64,000 bases of DNA from Heligmosomoides polygyrus polygyrus (GCA_947396885.1 OX377202.1:14570001-14634000); one strand, 5' to 3'. Numbered from the stretch's first letter, positions 23,301 through 35,400 are shown. Program-made: numbers and translations. Notes: generated from the sequence alone by a model not told the origin.

Positions 23301-25251
23301 CTTTCTTTGCCAGAGTTTTGGGCTTTAAGCTTTTTTAGGTTTAAAAACGGTGATGTTGGCTACCTTTACAACGGTGGCATATAGAATTTGAACACATTAC
23401 AGAAAGACACATGAAAACCACTAGGAAATAGTGGCCCAGAAGTATTTTGTGACGCGTTTGACCGTTAATAAACTATAAAGGATAAAGGATAAAGGACGGC
23501 GTTATTCAATCCTCTTTGGATGCGCCACGCACTCTGCTTCTACGGGATGTCGTGGAGGAGTGTCGAATGCGTATTTGGCCATACAATGACTTGCGTTGGC
23601 GAGCCGATGAACAAGTCAGTGTTTTATCCTTCCCAGACAAGTCTGGTACAAATTCACCGACCCCAGAGGGATGGAAGGCTTGGTTGGCCTGGGCGGGAAA
23701 TCCGAACCAGGAGCCTGGTATCGGGTGCAGGCGACAGCCGGCGCCTCCTCCGACTGCGCTCCACGCGCCCTAATAAACTATAAATGTCTTTTATGATGCT
23801 TATGGGAGCTGACCGCTCTCTCATATCTTCTCAACTGGTCACGCCATACGGCATACTTCACTTCCCCCATACGATTGAAACATGGTTCTCAGTGTTTCAC
23901 CTCCAATGCTTTCTTGATCTTCCTGTCAACTGGTACTGACAGATTCCTGTAGAGAATTGAAACTTGCAGCTCTGGCAGCGTGTTTCAAGCGTGCTTTAGG
24001 GTGTTTCGAGAATGAATTTTTTTTGGGCAGAGCTCTTAGATGCGCATCTATGATTTTTCTAGGACTATCACCCTATAGAGGTACGCGGCGTAACTGATTC
24101 ACAGTGATGCTGATAGAGAGCGCTACCTGCTAAAGTATACATGTACCCAATGACCTTGGAATCCATTCACTGCTCAAACGTGTCACTGGAAAATCCTGGC
24201 TTCCACTCATTCTCGCCCATATCAGGCCTATCTGAATAGTTTAAAGGATAAAATAAAGGATAAAGGACGGCGTTACTCGATCCCTTCTGGGATGCGCCAG
24301 CGCATTCTACTTCTACGGGATGTCGTGGAGGCGACATGAATGCGTATTTGGCCATACAATGACTTGCGGTGGCCAGCCGATGAACAAGTCAGCGCTTTAT
24401 CCTTCCCAGACAAGTCTGGTACCAATTCACCGACCCCGGAGGGATGGAAGGCTTGGTTGGCCTGGGCGGGAAATCCGAACCAGGAACCTGGTATCGGGTG
24501 CACGCGACAGTCGCGCCTCCTCCGACTGCGCTAAACGCGCCCATTAGAATAGTTTACTGTATATATTTATGCTGTTGTTGTAAAGATAGAGAGCATTGTT
24601 GCTTATAGACCTGATGAAGGGCTCAAAGTCCGAAACGTCAATAAAGGATGGACGATTCACTATACCATGCGTCATTATTACAAAATCGGAGTTACGGACA
24701 CGCAGCTCGGAGATCCAAGAATTAAGGAATTATCTGTGTCTCCCATCCAGTAATGAACTACAGTTTTGATGTTTTTCTGAGTACTACAAGGATGCATTTT
24801 TTGCTGGTTTTGCGTATTTTTGCGATAATTCGCCGCTCTTTACATGTAAGAGGAGCTGTTAGCGCATCAATCCCACGTTTCCTGTAAGGTCTACACAGTG
24901 TTCCCTTGCTCAGTCTACCTGAGCTGTGACTATTACAGACGCTTTCGATTCTACTCGTAGTGTACTGGGTGTTTTTCACGAGTATTCCTCTTGGTCATGA
25001 CGTATCACATCTGGGCCACGCATATGACTTGGTATGTTTATATTCTTCTTTTTTAAAACAGTAGTTACTGTCATACGCTGAGACTTTTCCAGCTGGCTGC
25101 TTATCAGCGACTGTTTTTTGGTCTGTCTCTTACGATTCAAAGCGAGAAACTCGACAAACTGCTGAGACGCAGGAAGCGATATAGAAGTGTCGTCGAGAAA
25201 CATCCTGAAGCATCGAGCTATTACAACGATCTCAAGAGAATGTGGGCGTAA
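14328..25251 (+). CDS. Serpentine chemoreceptor GPCR (Sra/Srab/Srb/Sre group), copy 1, apparently intact
   Basis: Eight exons: 14328-14470, 15848-15956, 17755-17910, 19082-19127, 19304-19365, 21253-21402, 24939-25031, 25093-25251. All have AG acceptors and GT donors, the phases fit, and the joined frame is 305 residues without a stop. Seven hydrophobic segments are visible, at about residues 13-36, 49-70, 87-107, 127-148, 155-178, 209-238 and 246-268. TM3 ends in VVADRAVAS, comparable to the ER.A motif of this receptor superfamily. The loop before TM6 has MLSLRERYHLDENIR (192-206), the family hallmark (RYQLxENIR). Such proteins act as ciliary sensory receptors in chemosensory neurons; the ligand is unknown. 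The start is the Met matching the start of copy 2; an upstream in-frame Met at 14205 is less likely. AATAAA lies at 25327. Introns hold a LINE tail, a hairpin, two SINEs and a hammerhead-like motif. Length is slightly below the usual 330-350. Confidence 0.85.
14825..15076 (+). repeat. LINE 3' end with (AATA)n tail, in intron 1 of receptor copy 1
   Basis: The sequence ends GGATGTATTAATAATAGATG followed by six AATA units (15050-15076). A run of a short A-rich unit after a conserved 3' segment is typical of CR1-like LINEs. No coding part remains. Confidence 0.4.
20634..20700 (+). repeat. tRNA-like fragment
   Basis: GATGGGTTCGACTCC is a good B box and TATGTGGTAACCG upstream is a weak A box. No complete cloverleaf can be drawn, so it is probably a SINE or tRNA pseudogene remnant in intron 5 of receptor copy 1. 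Confidence 0.25.
22930..23085. mobile_element. Hairpin (foldback) MITE-like insertion in receptor intron 6
   Basis: The arms pair GATTCATCAACGACT with TCGCTGATGAATC, CATAACTTTAACAGAGA with TCTCTGTTAAAGTTATG, and GATAACGGGGCTTATC with GATAAGCCGCGTTATC. The unit is nearly fully self-complementary with a short centre. Confidence 0.7.
23480..23770 (-). mobile_element. tRNA-derived SINE, copy S1
   Basis: On the minus strand it starts GGGCGCGT, has AGCGCAGTCGG (A box), then GGTTCGGATTTCC (B box) about 45 nt later, a unique body, and a tail made of the unit complementary to AAGGATA (two copies). It is flanked by a perfect 14-bp target-site duplication TAATAAACTATAAA (23466-23479 and 23771-23784), showing LINE-mediated retroposition. 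Confidence 0.85.
24244..24546 (-). mobile_element. tRNA-derived SINE, copy S2
   Basis: Same family as S1. It has a perfect A box TAGCGCAGTCGG and a B-box-like GGTTCGGATTT on the minus strand. It is flanked by GAATAGTTTA at 24234-24243 and 24547-24556, a perfect 10-bp duplication. It lies in intron 6 of receptor copy 1, about 460 bp from S1 and in the same orientation. Confidence 0.85.
24600..24665 (+). ncRNA. Hammerhead-ribozyme-like motif (PLE-type)
   Basis: CTGATGA (24611-24617) is followed by a 5-bp stem GGGCT..AGTCC, then GAAA, then CGTC, a loop, and GACG. The flanking TATAG and CTATA can form part of stem I. This is the order of a hammerhead core. The base after GACG is A instead of the expected U of the cleavage triplet, and the junction of stem I is imperfect, so activity is doubtful. 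Confidence 0.45.
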
Positions 25252-25635
25252 TGCAAGAGACTACGCTGACAATCGAATAACTTTTGTTTTGCTTTGTTTC
25301 ATAAGTGCGTTTAGGTAGAAGAATTAAATAAATTATATTCTTTTTGGTCCATTGTTACATAAACTCGTCGATACCTATTCAAAGTCGATGTTATCGACTA
25401 GACATCAGAAGCATTCCTGATTCTGAGAAGGAAAACCATTATCAGGAGTAGCCGTAGTCGCATAAAGTTTAAGATTGTGGATTCCATTAAAAAGTCAACG
25501 CAGGTTTCAGAATTTCTCTTTTCCTCAAATGTGGGTATCTGTCGCTTACCTGCTGCTCAATGACATTTTATTATCATAGTTGTCATAGTTGTAGTCTTAT
25601 AAATCTTTTTCCTTTTCGTGGTGGTTTGGTTGCAG
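25252..25635. other. Receptor copy 1 3' flank
   Basis: AATAAA poly(A) signal at 25327-25332, 76 bp after the stop. Nothing else is recognised. Confidence 0.4.
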
Positions 25636-25765
25636 CGCAATCCAAGAGGTAATGCTTCATTCGGCTAAGGCCTTCTGCTTTTCATCTCCGTCAGAGTCTG
25701 GAAAGTCAAAGACCAAAGTGATGCAACCAGTTCCAACTGCCTTTTCAGGCTTTTCATTATACAAG
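25636..25765 (+). CDS. Candidate exon of an unrecognised gene
   Basis: The stretch follows TTTGGTTGCAG and one frame is open: AIQEVMLHSAKAFCF, SPSESGKSKTKVMQPV, PTAFSGFSLYK. It ends AAG before GCAAGC, which fits the rarer GC donor. The other two frames contain stops. No domain is recognised. It may belong to the gene whose last exons are at 32475-39242, but the phases do not connect directly, so at least one further exon would be needed. Confidence 0.3.
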
Positions 25766-26788
25766 GCAAGCCAAAGGTAGCAAGTTGTTAACAAGTTTGG
25801 TGGGGCACGGAGACGCAAGAAATACTTACCTTATGTGAAAAAAGACCTATGGCAGGCCACCTCCTTGCACGACTTGCACTCTGACAGCCTGTCCAAGGGC
25901 CTTCTCGACTTGAAGGCTGATAATGACTTGATAACGATTTGAGGAATTGGAGTCCTATTACTAGTCTTATTAGTCTTTTATTACCTATGACCTGTCTTCC
26001 CTTATCGAATTTTGCAGACTCTCCCACGTCTTCAAATCGTTACATTTCTTAAGTCATTGCCAATCTTCAATCAGGAAGGCCTCTCCAGTCGGGGGGGGGG
26101 GGGCAGACGTAACTCCAACGCCGCGTGGACGCTGGCGTCGCACACAGTGAGCAACGAAACTGGACGAGTTGTCGCAGCCCGGCTGCTTCTGACAGCAACC
26201 GTAAGTGACTCGCGCCAGAGCGCGAAAGTGTGTGCCGGCGACTGATCGACCACGTTTTTCGGATAGAAGAAGGGAAGTAGTTGGGTGAGACACGTTTGAT
26301 GTCTCTTGGTAGGGAATTCTATGGGCACTGGTAGGGAAGTCTATGCCCAATTCTGTGCGTGCTCAGTTTTCGGAATTCTTATCAGATGTCCTTTCAACAG
26401 TTGCCCTTGTTATCAAGCGTTTGAAGTTTTCGGAGATTGCTGAGAAGTGAGACTTTCATAGATTCGAAGGCATTTCAAGGGTGCACTTATCCGTAGCTTT
26501 TCCCTTAACTCTAACTTTGTTCTCCACTTGACCGTCATCTTTCTCCAACTCACTTGTCCTAGTTCAAGTGCAATAATATCGGCAAGCAACTTTTTTTTAG
26601 AAAACACTAAGAACCTTCGTATTTCTCCATTCTACACGCAGAATTTTACTGTTTTCTTTTTCTTCCAAACGCCTCCGCCGAAGGAAATCGTCTCTTTCAT
26701 TTCACTTGGGGTGTTAATGATTTGTCATCTTTGCCTTGCCTTGTAACACGAAGAGTCAGTTGGGACTGGTTGGTCTTTGATTTTCCAG

Positions 26789-26838
26789 GCTCTGACAAAA
26801 GCAAGAAATCGAAAAAGAGTAACGGACAGTCGAAACTG
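26789..26838 (+). CDS. Candidate small exon
   Basis: It follows TTTGATTTTCCAG and precedes GTCAGT. Two frames are open: a lysine/serine-rich SDKSKKSKKSNGQSKL and ALTKARNRKRVTDSRN. It is short and unproven; the phase relation to 25636-25765 allows the second frame. Confidence 0.25.
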
Positions 26839-27779
26839 GTCAGTCATGTTTTAATTTTATATGATGTTATTTAGAAATCGTGATAGTTAACACAGGCGCA
26901 TTCTACACTGGCACGTTCTGAAGCTATTCAAGCTTCACAAATCAAACAGTTAAAACAAACACTATGACATCTTCTCTTCATTCAGAGCCCCAAAGTCTAT
27001 GCATTCAGTGGGGTGGCGTCCGCGCTATTCGAAATTTCGATCTCCATATTTAATGTATTTATTGTACAGGCACCATTTATTTATTGTCGAACGCTGATGC
27101 ACAACTCCTTCGCGCTTATTATCTTGCGTATTTTTATCTATTTACATTTGAACAGAAGTTTTGAATACCATTCCTAATATTCCGCCTGGTTAACATTAGA
27201 TCACCATAGAGGCAAGAGATTTTAAATGAACCCAGGAAGTTGATAGACCTGTTTTGAGCTAAGACGGGAGCTGAGCAACTTATATTGCTAAACCTTTTAT
27301 TAGCATAGAGAGGTCTTGCCGTGTCACAATTTGTAGTTAGATCAGCGTATTAAAAAGTGCAATATTTTGTTAGGGATCTCATTGAGGCAGCTACAACTTC
27401 GATCGAACCCAGTAAGGCGAGTAAGCTGGTAAAGGTAGAATACCTTATTCATTATTTATTTATTGTTCAAAATACCATCTTGATCCGAGGTAGACGGTAT
27501 CTCCAGAGAGGTTGAAATCAATTTAGACTGACTGTTTTACCAAAGCAGTTCGACTGTGGCTGAGCGTTTATCACGAATCAGCATCGTTCTTCATTGTGGA
27601 CACTGCCAATCCAGTGTATTTGGGCGGACCAATTCGTGTCCATAGAAAATGTTCGACCATGACCCAGACCGTGTTCGTAGAAACTGCTGAATTTGTTGCC
27701 TTCTCTAGAAAGGCGCACCAGGCAAAACGCTGCGAGGGAGACTGAGAAAGTTTGCCTGGCCGGTCGTGAGTTTCAATTC

Positions 27780-28350
27780 ATTAATGTTTGGCAGGCTAGC
27801 AAACATGTTGCGTATTGTTTTTGCCCTCTTGCTTAAAAAGTATAAATGCTGCGAATCGTCAGTGCGTTATAAATGTAACAGTATTTATATAAACATAACA
27901 GCATTTTTTGAAACGTAGGTAACGTAGAGTAAGATAAAATAAAGTTTTGACGATATTACTGCAACGTGAAGGCAGTGCAACAAGATGTGCGTTTGAAGAA
28001 CGCGAAGTAGCTGGAGCGTAATTTTCAAGCTCACATATAGAGAGAATTGTCGCCTTTGCACCTTGCGGTATTGAAACACAATAGTTGAGCTTCTCAATAA
28101 GAAAGCAATGTCAACAGGAACATCTGGCATCATCTGGGAAGCAGAATAGCAAAACACTGTAGAGCAGCTACGTGGTGTGATGACATCCTTATTGTTATAT
28201 TAATTAAGTGTATTTAATGTGTTTCCTGAAAGAAACATACACAGCCTCACAGACAACTAAGTCCTAGCAAAGCGAGGACGCTCTCACCTGGCGATGATAT
28301 TTTGTGAACCGTTGCTTTTTCAATTCGTTTCTTTAGTTAAAGCACTATCG
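27780..28350 (-). repeat. 570-590 bp interspersed repeat, copy 1 (inverted)
   Basis: Its reverse complement matches 42395-42990 over its whole length, sharing the blocks CAAAATATCATCGCCAGGTG, GATGTCATCACACCACGTAG and CCCAGATGATGCCAGATGTT. A more diverged third copy is at 43205-43770. No protein frame is conserved between copies. It could be a solo LTR or a non-autonomous DNA element; no terminal repeats are obvious. Confidence 0.65.
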
Positions 28351-29559
28351 TCCATATAAGTAAGATGTGTAGCGCGTCGCGAAAAGATTGCCTTAAAGCG
28401 ACCTTTATCTTTTGTTTCTTTGTTAGAGATACTGATGTTGCATAGTGCCAGCGTGGGTCCCACTGCGGCGAGAGCGATATGGACAAGTTCTCGGAGTGCT
28501 GCCGCGAGACTCTGTAGAGAGTCGCTCCTTAGCGGCAACAACGATCTTCATCAATCGAAAAGCGCTCAACGCTCGAAATCATTCGGAGACGATTACTCCG
28601 ACCCGCTAGTGGCCCTGGGGCTTCCACATAGAACGGCTTTGAAGCCACGTCCTGTGTCCCTTGAGTTGCGGCAGGACCGCAGTGCCTCCTGCACACACTC
28701 TTCTAATCTACTCTTCTACGCTCAACCAACTCGCACCGCGGCCCGTCAACGTACCTACATTCGGCGTTAACCTTCCCATATTCAGCGTTGCAACACGGTT
28801 CCCGCTTACTTTACGGGACTTCCGGACTAGCTCAGTTGCCCCTCGATGCCACCCTCGCATAAGGGACCCTCGCATACTTTCCACATCGCCGGGCTCTGCG
28901 AGCGCGCCTAAGCCTCCGCGGACGCCCTACCACTCTCAATATACGTGAACTGACATGCACCATGTGATGTAAAATGGGTCCTCATTGGCCGGCCTACCAG
29001 GGCCTGTCGCCTGCACTTAAGTGACCGTGTTTGCCTTGGCTCGCACAGCAAACAGTCTCCACTGGCACCACGTAGAGGAACGGACGTCGCTACCGCCGAC
29101 CATTCTGATTGTAAGATAATGTAAGACCAGCTGCAGTGTTGGACAGGTGGCAGAAAGCCACCGAGAACTGCGGTTCCAATTGCGCAAAGCGGCAGGCGAC
29201 ATCGAGACAACTGTTCCTTGACGCGGCTCCCACCACAGTACAGACATAGGTCCTACCACGAAAGGATCAGTCCTCGGTTAGGTGGCGCAAATCTCTGGTG
29301 AAGGCCATAAGAGTTGATTAACACCGACTTTCTCGTTTTGTCGCCATTTCCTTAAGAAGTATGGTAATTTGAAACGTTTAGAATTTGAAGGAGCCTCTGG
29401 GCACTCAGGAGATTATGGAGTGATTATAATCAAGATGAGCATCGTTTTATTTCGGTTCGTTGTTGTCGCATTTATCAGAGCTTTAAAAAATCTAATCAGA
29501 TATGAAAAACTATGTATTTGAAATCTGTTTTTTTGAAGATATATATATATAAACCGGCT
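28351..29559. other. GC-rich block, no gene recognised
   Basis: 28430-29280 is clearly GC-richer than its surroundings and open in several frames on both strands (for example 28420-28770 plus, 28908-29210 minus). None has a recognisable domain. It precedes the RTE fragment on the same strand and might be the decayed 5' part of that element. Confidence 0.35.
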
Positions 29560-30296
29560 GTGACAGCTGTGGAAGATCCAAAACGATTCTGCTGTTTGAA
29601 AAAGGCTTCAGGGAGGACCTTTCGAACTATCGTCCAATAACTCTCCTACCGGTGCTATACAAGGTTTTTACCAGGTGTCTCCTACCGCGCATCAGGAGAT
29701 CTCTGGGAGAAGCGCAACCGGTGGAGTAGGCAGGCTTCCGAAGGAAGTTCAGCACCTTGGATCACCTAACCACCTGCTTTCGACTAATTGAAGCTTCTCG
29801 AGAATACCGCGAACCACTGATGTGGACGTTTATCGATTACCACAAAGCGTTCGATTCAGTGGAACCGCGGAAAGTTTGGGAAGCACTTAACGAGCAAGGG
29901 ATCGAACCGCGATACACAAACATTCAGAGCAAATACTACTCCGGATGCGTCACTGTATTTTGTCCATTTCATCGCGACTTAGAGGTGGCTGTGGAAAGAG
30001 GCGTACGTCAAGGTGATCCCATCTCTCCCAACCTCTTCTCAGCGTGTTTGGAATCAACCATCCGTCGCTGTAATTGGAGCGACTATGGCATCGAAGTCGA
30101 TAGGAGGCAGCTGAACCACCTGAGATTTGCCGATGATATTGTCCTCATCACAAAGTCCACGCAACAGGCGTCACGAATGCTGCGCGAACTTCACATCGAA
30201 GGACCTGAGGCTGGACTAACGATCAACATGTCGAATACGAAATTTATGAGGAAGGAATTCGTGGGCGGTGACCCAGTACTGTTTGAAGAAGTTCCT
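29560..30296 (+). pseudogene. RTE-type LINE reverse transcriptase fragment, interrupted by a SINE
   Basis: The frame shows FREDLSNYRPITLLPVLYKV, a TAG stop at about 29727, FRRKFSTLDHLTTCFRLIEA, then WTFIDYHKAFDSVEP, RGVRQGDPISPNLFSACLE, the catalytic LRFADDIVLI and GLTINMSNTKFM. The motifs and spacing match the RTE clade known from nematodes. The 5' end is truncated (no endonuclease). At 30296 the frame runs into SINE S3 and RT sequence does not clearly resume beyond it. It is dead. Confidence 0.8.
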
Positions 30297-30586
30297 TTAA
30301 GGATAAAGGATAAAGGACGGCGTTACTTAATCCCTTCTGGGATGCGCCAGCGCATTCTACTTCTACGGGATCTCGTGGAGGCGACATGAATGCGTATTTG
30401 GCCATACAATGACTTGCGGTGGCCAGCCGATGAACAAGTCAGCGCTTTATCCCTCCCAGATAAGTCTGGTAACAATTCACCGACCCCGGAGGGTTGGAAG
30501 GCTTGGTTGGCCTGGGCGGGAAATCCGAACCAGAAACCTCGTATCGGGTGCAGGCGACAGCCAGCGCCTCCTCCGACTAATGTACA
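30296..30586 (-). mobile_element. tRNA-derived SINE, copy S3
   Basis: Over 90% similar by eye to S2, including the AAGGATA tail (three units at the left end), TATCCCTCCCAGATAAGTCT and CCTGGGCGGGAAATCCGAACC. It abuts the RTE fragment at its tail side. The A-box end is slightly altered (CCGACTAATGTAC), so the minus-strand 5' end may be truncated or mutated. Confidence 0.8.
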
Positions 30587-32474
30587 GCGGGTAATTGTGC
30601 CAAGGGTAAGGGGTACTCATTCTACATTCTCGTTTCTTCTAGTCCTCATTCTACGCATCCACCATAGGTTCTAGGACGAATAAAACCTGACAGCGCTGAA
30701 AGGCAAGGCGGCAAGGCAATAATATACCAATCTTGATTGGAGAGAAATTTCGCTCATCAGCTTTGCTTGAAGCTATAAGTGAATGGATGGACAAAGTCTC
30801 CTCTTTGGCTCAGCAGCGGTAAAGTTTTCATTAGCACTTGAGAAGGATGGGAAACTGCGCATTTGAAAACATCCTCTTTCTGCACAGAGCATATTCAATC
30901 AGTCCTCACCCTATTCTTCAGAAGTAGGTTGCATGATACGCTCCGATATTCAAAGCCCCCCCCCCCCCACTAATAGACAGATTGAAAGGAGTAGTAAATC
31001 GTCTAGATGCCAAAACGATTGAGTACCACCAGTGCTACTTATGGCATACCTTTTTTAACTAAACCCGTTTTTGAATATTGGGCTGTGATTTTCTCTAAGG
31101 TAAGATATCTTCTTCGAGTATAAGACGCATTATTTATTGCAACCTTCTTCAAGTGCCTTAGCTCGGGTATCAAAATCCCGCCGGTGTTCACGGCTTCACT
31201 ATGTGCTCAGTACTCACCCTGCCGTTTATGTATCACATTGTTCAACGATCATTATATTCCTGATGTTTGCGGTCAGGGCTCACCATGGTGCTAGAGTTAG
31301 AAGAGGAAACAAAGAAACAGAGAAACAGAGAACAGAAACAGAGAAATTGAGCAACATGTCGGCAATTGTGTTCGCGACTCTATAACTTTCACCAATTGTC
31401 GTTCTTCGTGTTCCGGACGTTCTTGACGGTACGCCTTCATTTCGATGCTCTTTTCGACAAAAGATCCAAATTTCACACTCTTCTGGATGGTCTAGGGATG
31501 AAGTAACAAAAAGCCATCTGATGTGTTGTTCTCTTTCATAAGGAAAACAAAAATAGAAAGTTAGTCAAGACTCAATGACCTAGCACCTCAACAAATGGGG
31601 TGCCAATGGTAGCTTTTGATTTCTTTCTTTAATGGAAAAACAAACATTCTTAAAGAGTAGTTATATGTTAAAAAACTATTATAGGCGATTATATAAAATG
31701 AATTGTGAAAAACTTGGAGAAAAACTGCTTCCTCGAGCTCTCGCGAAGTTCCTAAGTCACTATAATCGATTTTTTTGATATTCAAATAATAGTGCTAGAC
31801 TGGAATCGAATCCAAGAAACATGTTAGCAAATTAAAACACAATGGAAGTCAATGAAAATCTGACAAGAAAGTATGAATAATCGTTAAAGTTTTGTCCTTT
31901 TTTGGTAAGCGAATTGTGCTTAGTCCTACCCGAGCTGCAACTCCAAATACAATCCCCTTGCAACGATTGATAAGACGCAACTACAATTTAAAGATGCTTT
32001 TTCGGGAACCTTTAGCACCAGTAGAAACCAATTACAGTTAAACCTCAATTAATATAACCTCACTCCCTTTTTAGGACGGATCTCTGAAGAGTTCTACGTT
32101 CAATATGACCTCCCGATGTAACACATCAAGGGCACAATTCCGCTCCACATGGAAGTTAAAGGTGAGCAAGGTTTTGACCGCGTTTATGATCAGAGCTAGC
32201 CTTCTAGTGCCGCGTTCACTGTCACGAGGCACACCCATGAGGTAATGTATGCCATGCGTTTCAGGTTTTGGCATGGCCCGCGAAATATTCATAGTCTATA
32301 ATATGCCGAGCACACCGTAGGATCATTAGTTGCTGTAAGCAGTAGAAGTTCGTTCAAACTCAGAACAAGGTTTTGAAACTTCAATTATTTTCTTTATCAT
32401 ATTACCCAGAGCAAGGTTTTCCAGATCTATCTTAACTAGAGAGTGTCTGGCACAGACGTATTTTGCTGTTACAG
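30587..32474. other. No recognisable gene
   Basis: Contains a C12 run near 30957 and an A/G-rich GAAACAGA microsatellite-like stretch at 31303-31350. Frames at 31137-31385 and 31588-31785 are not recognisable. Confidence 0.4.
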
Positions 32475-35400
32475 GATGTTTTGTTGCTATAAAGTCTTGG
32501 CGGGATCAGAAGGACGAAAACCCGAATCGTTTGCTTTCAGACGGGTTGCCACCCACTACACCAGTTATACCTGTTCTTACTACAGAAGGTATGTGTGAAG
32601 TCAGGGGCAGGATTAATAACCTAAAATTATTCTATGTCTTTAGGCTGTATTCATGGTTACTTCGTTGCCATTTAGTCACTGTATGCGTTTTTAAAAGTCA
32701 TTTTAGGTAAATATGTACATAAAAGAGTGTAGAACAACCAGCTCTGATTAGGACACAACTCGCTTTGTAATGCAGATTTTCGATGGCCTCCTCAAACGAG
32801 TTATAGCGGGAGGGGACTGTTACACCTCGTTAAATTAATCACTACAAAACGGTAGCATTTGGAGAAAGTTGTAATTTACACTGGTTAATCTATGAGCGAG
32901 CCGCCGTTTGCATATATCTACACTTACGATTTGTTAGTTTTCAGAGGTGAAATCTCATCATGTACAAGGGTTGTAAAAATATACTCCGATAGTTCATAAA
33001 CTACTAGTACTAGTACTAGCCGCTCAAATGCTTTCGACTACTAAGCTGCTGTTAGTTGCCTTCCTTCGAAGAGACGTGAAAACTATGAAAGTTTTTACTT
33101 TGATTAAAATGGTTGTTGCTGTACGATAATGTGAACATTTGAAACTAGAAGTCGAAAAAGGCGGAAACTTTCGCTCTGACGTAACACTGTTTTAGGGGTT
33201 TGGTTATGTACTCGGTGTTTTTTTACGAGCATTCGGTCACGATGCGACACACTTGAGCCATGCATATGATTTGATTAGCTCATATACTCCTTTTTTCTGA
33301 GTTATAATTACTGTTATTCGCACAGAAAAACACTTTCAGATGGCTGCTTATCAGCGGGTGTTTTTCGAATTAACGCTGTCAATAAGAAGCCAGAAGTTCG
33401 ACAACCTTCTCAGACGCAGCACAGGGTGCAGCGCGTTGTGGAGAATAAGCCTCAGGCAGCAAACTTCTACAACGACATCAGAGTAATGTGGGCTTAAATG
33501 ACCTGAAATTTCTTGGCGATTGAATAACATTAGTTTCAATTCTCTGAAAATAAACGTATTGTTATATGAAGTCAACAAATTTTAAGTCTTGCTTGTATTT
33601 GTTGGTAAAATTATGAAGCGATGAGAGTGTTGGAAAGTAAAGCACTGGTGGCTGCCAGATTGCTTCCCTATGACGACACACTTCGCTTGAGGCTGGGGCG
33701 CGTGCGAGTTCAGAAGCAAGCATTCGACTCATGAGAAGAAATGGCTAAAGCATATGTATTGGATAACTGACCAAGAGCTTTAAAAGAAAACCTTTTCTCA
33801 ATAGATTATTTTAGGTAGAATACGTCACATATATCTATAGAAAGATGCTAGGTGATTTGTTGTTAGCAGCATAAACAGCTTCAGTACGCGAGAATTGGTC
33901 CAAATCGCTGGTCATGAATCCTTATGTCTAATCGAGGAAAGTGTGTTATGCAAGTGCTCCCTTTCTGCCAAGTTGTTAGGGAGCGTTTAGTCGGCACGGG
34001 ACGCGCGACGAGATATAACGATAAGCTCGCGATGCGACAAATCGATATGGGAACTTACCTTTGCATCGCGTCATGCGAAACAAAACTGGCAGGAGTCCTT
34101 AAAGTTTCCCATGGAGTCGAAGCTTCGACGAAATGACGTCCCGAGAGCTGGGGGAGCCTCGCCCGCGATGCGTCGAGAAGCGGCACCACGCGTTGCTTCA
34201 TGTAGGCAAGATTGTCGGCTCGGTTCTCGTGAGGAGCGGCATTTTTGCACTTCAACTGAGTAGGACGAGAGGTTCTGACGTTTACACAATTTTCATCGAG
34301 CACTGTTCAATCAGCAAATTTTTCTCCTAGTTGTGTGTTTTGACTACTGTGCACCTTCTTTTGCATTGATCCCTTTGATTTGAACAGTGTCCGCTTTACC
34401 TGAGCACGTATTCGTCCTTCGTACCACAGATGCTTGACAGCTCTACTTATTTATTCTTGACTTTCGAACCGGCTCCTTGAATCAATCATTGCGTTGAGAA
34501 AGACTTTACGTATCCTGGTTGTACTTTCGGGTGTCACCGGCCATATCCCTCCGCCAACGTAGGGTACTTCAGCTACGTGAGGTCGCTCACGAAGGTTGTC
34601 ACTTCAACTGCGTTCTGCACAATCTTTCTTGTAATCTATGGAAAAGGCACAACATCACGAATATTACGGTAGCTAAACGCGTCAAAGCAGTTGTAATAAT
34701 AATGAAGTTCGTTTCACTGATGCACCCTCTTCTACAACATTCTCGCCTTTAAAAGCTAATCGCTTATGCCTGATTCACTGCTTGGAATACGATGGCGCAT
34801 TTGAGCTTTGAAAATCCGAGAAGGGTGATTATTTCTCAAAGGCATCGGACCTTTTAGCGAAGCGAGCTATGAGGAGTTCGTAGCTTTCATATGGTGCCCG
34901 TAATTTTAACCAGTAATTTTACTTCATGCGCGTTATGCCTGTTTAACACTAAATATGCGCAGTCTCAGTTGGCAGTGGTGCATCTTAACAGTGTCATAAC
35001 GAAGAGGAACAAACAAATAAATAATCACACATCGAAAAGACTAACTGCTCCAATCTGTTTGCCCAGAACAGACTTGAAAAGCAACAAAAACAACAAGAGT
35101 ATGCTAGGCGACTTAAAGGAAGGGGTGGCACACCTTGGTTCAACTTAGTTCGCCGCTGCCGCACGGCCACTGACGTGCCTCTGCTCTGAAATTCACACAG
35201 AACATGCATGCGATATGCGCTACGCCAGAGTGACATCAACGTGACAGTCGTCTATGCTCTTAATCCCACTTTAATGCTGTTATCCTTTCCAAATTCCGCC
35301 GCAAGCAAGTCGTCCACAGCTGCAGTCATGGACTTCGACATGTCAAAGCGAAGAGCGAAACTAGCGCAGTAGGGAAGTTTCTACAAGGCGTCTGAAACAA

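Noticed and set aside
28420..29260. Several frames of 80-116 codons on both strands
   Set aside because: Local GC richness explains them. No motif, splice pattern or match to the neighbouring RTE could be established.
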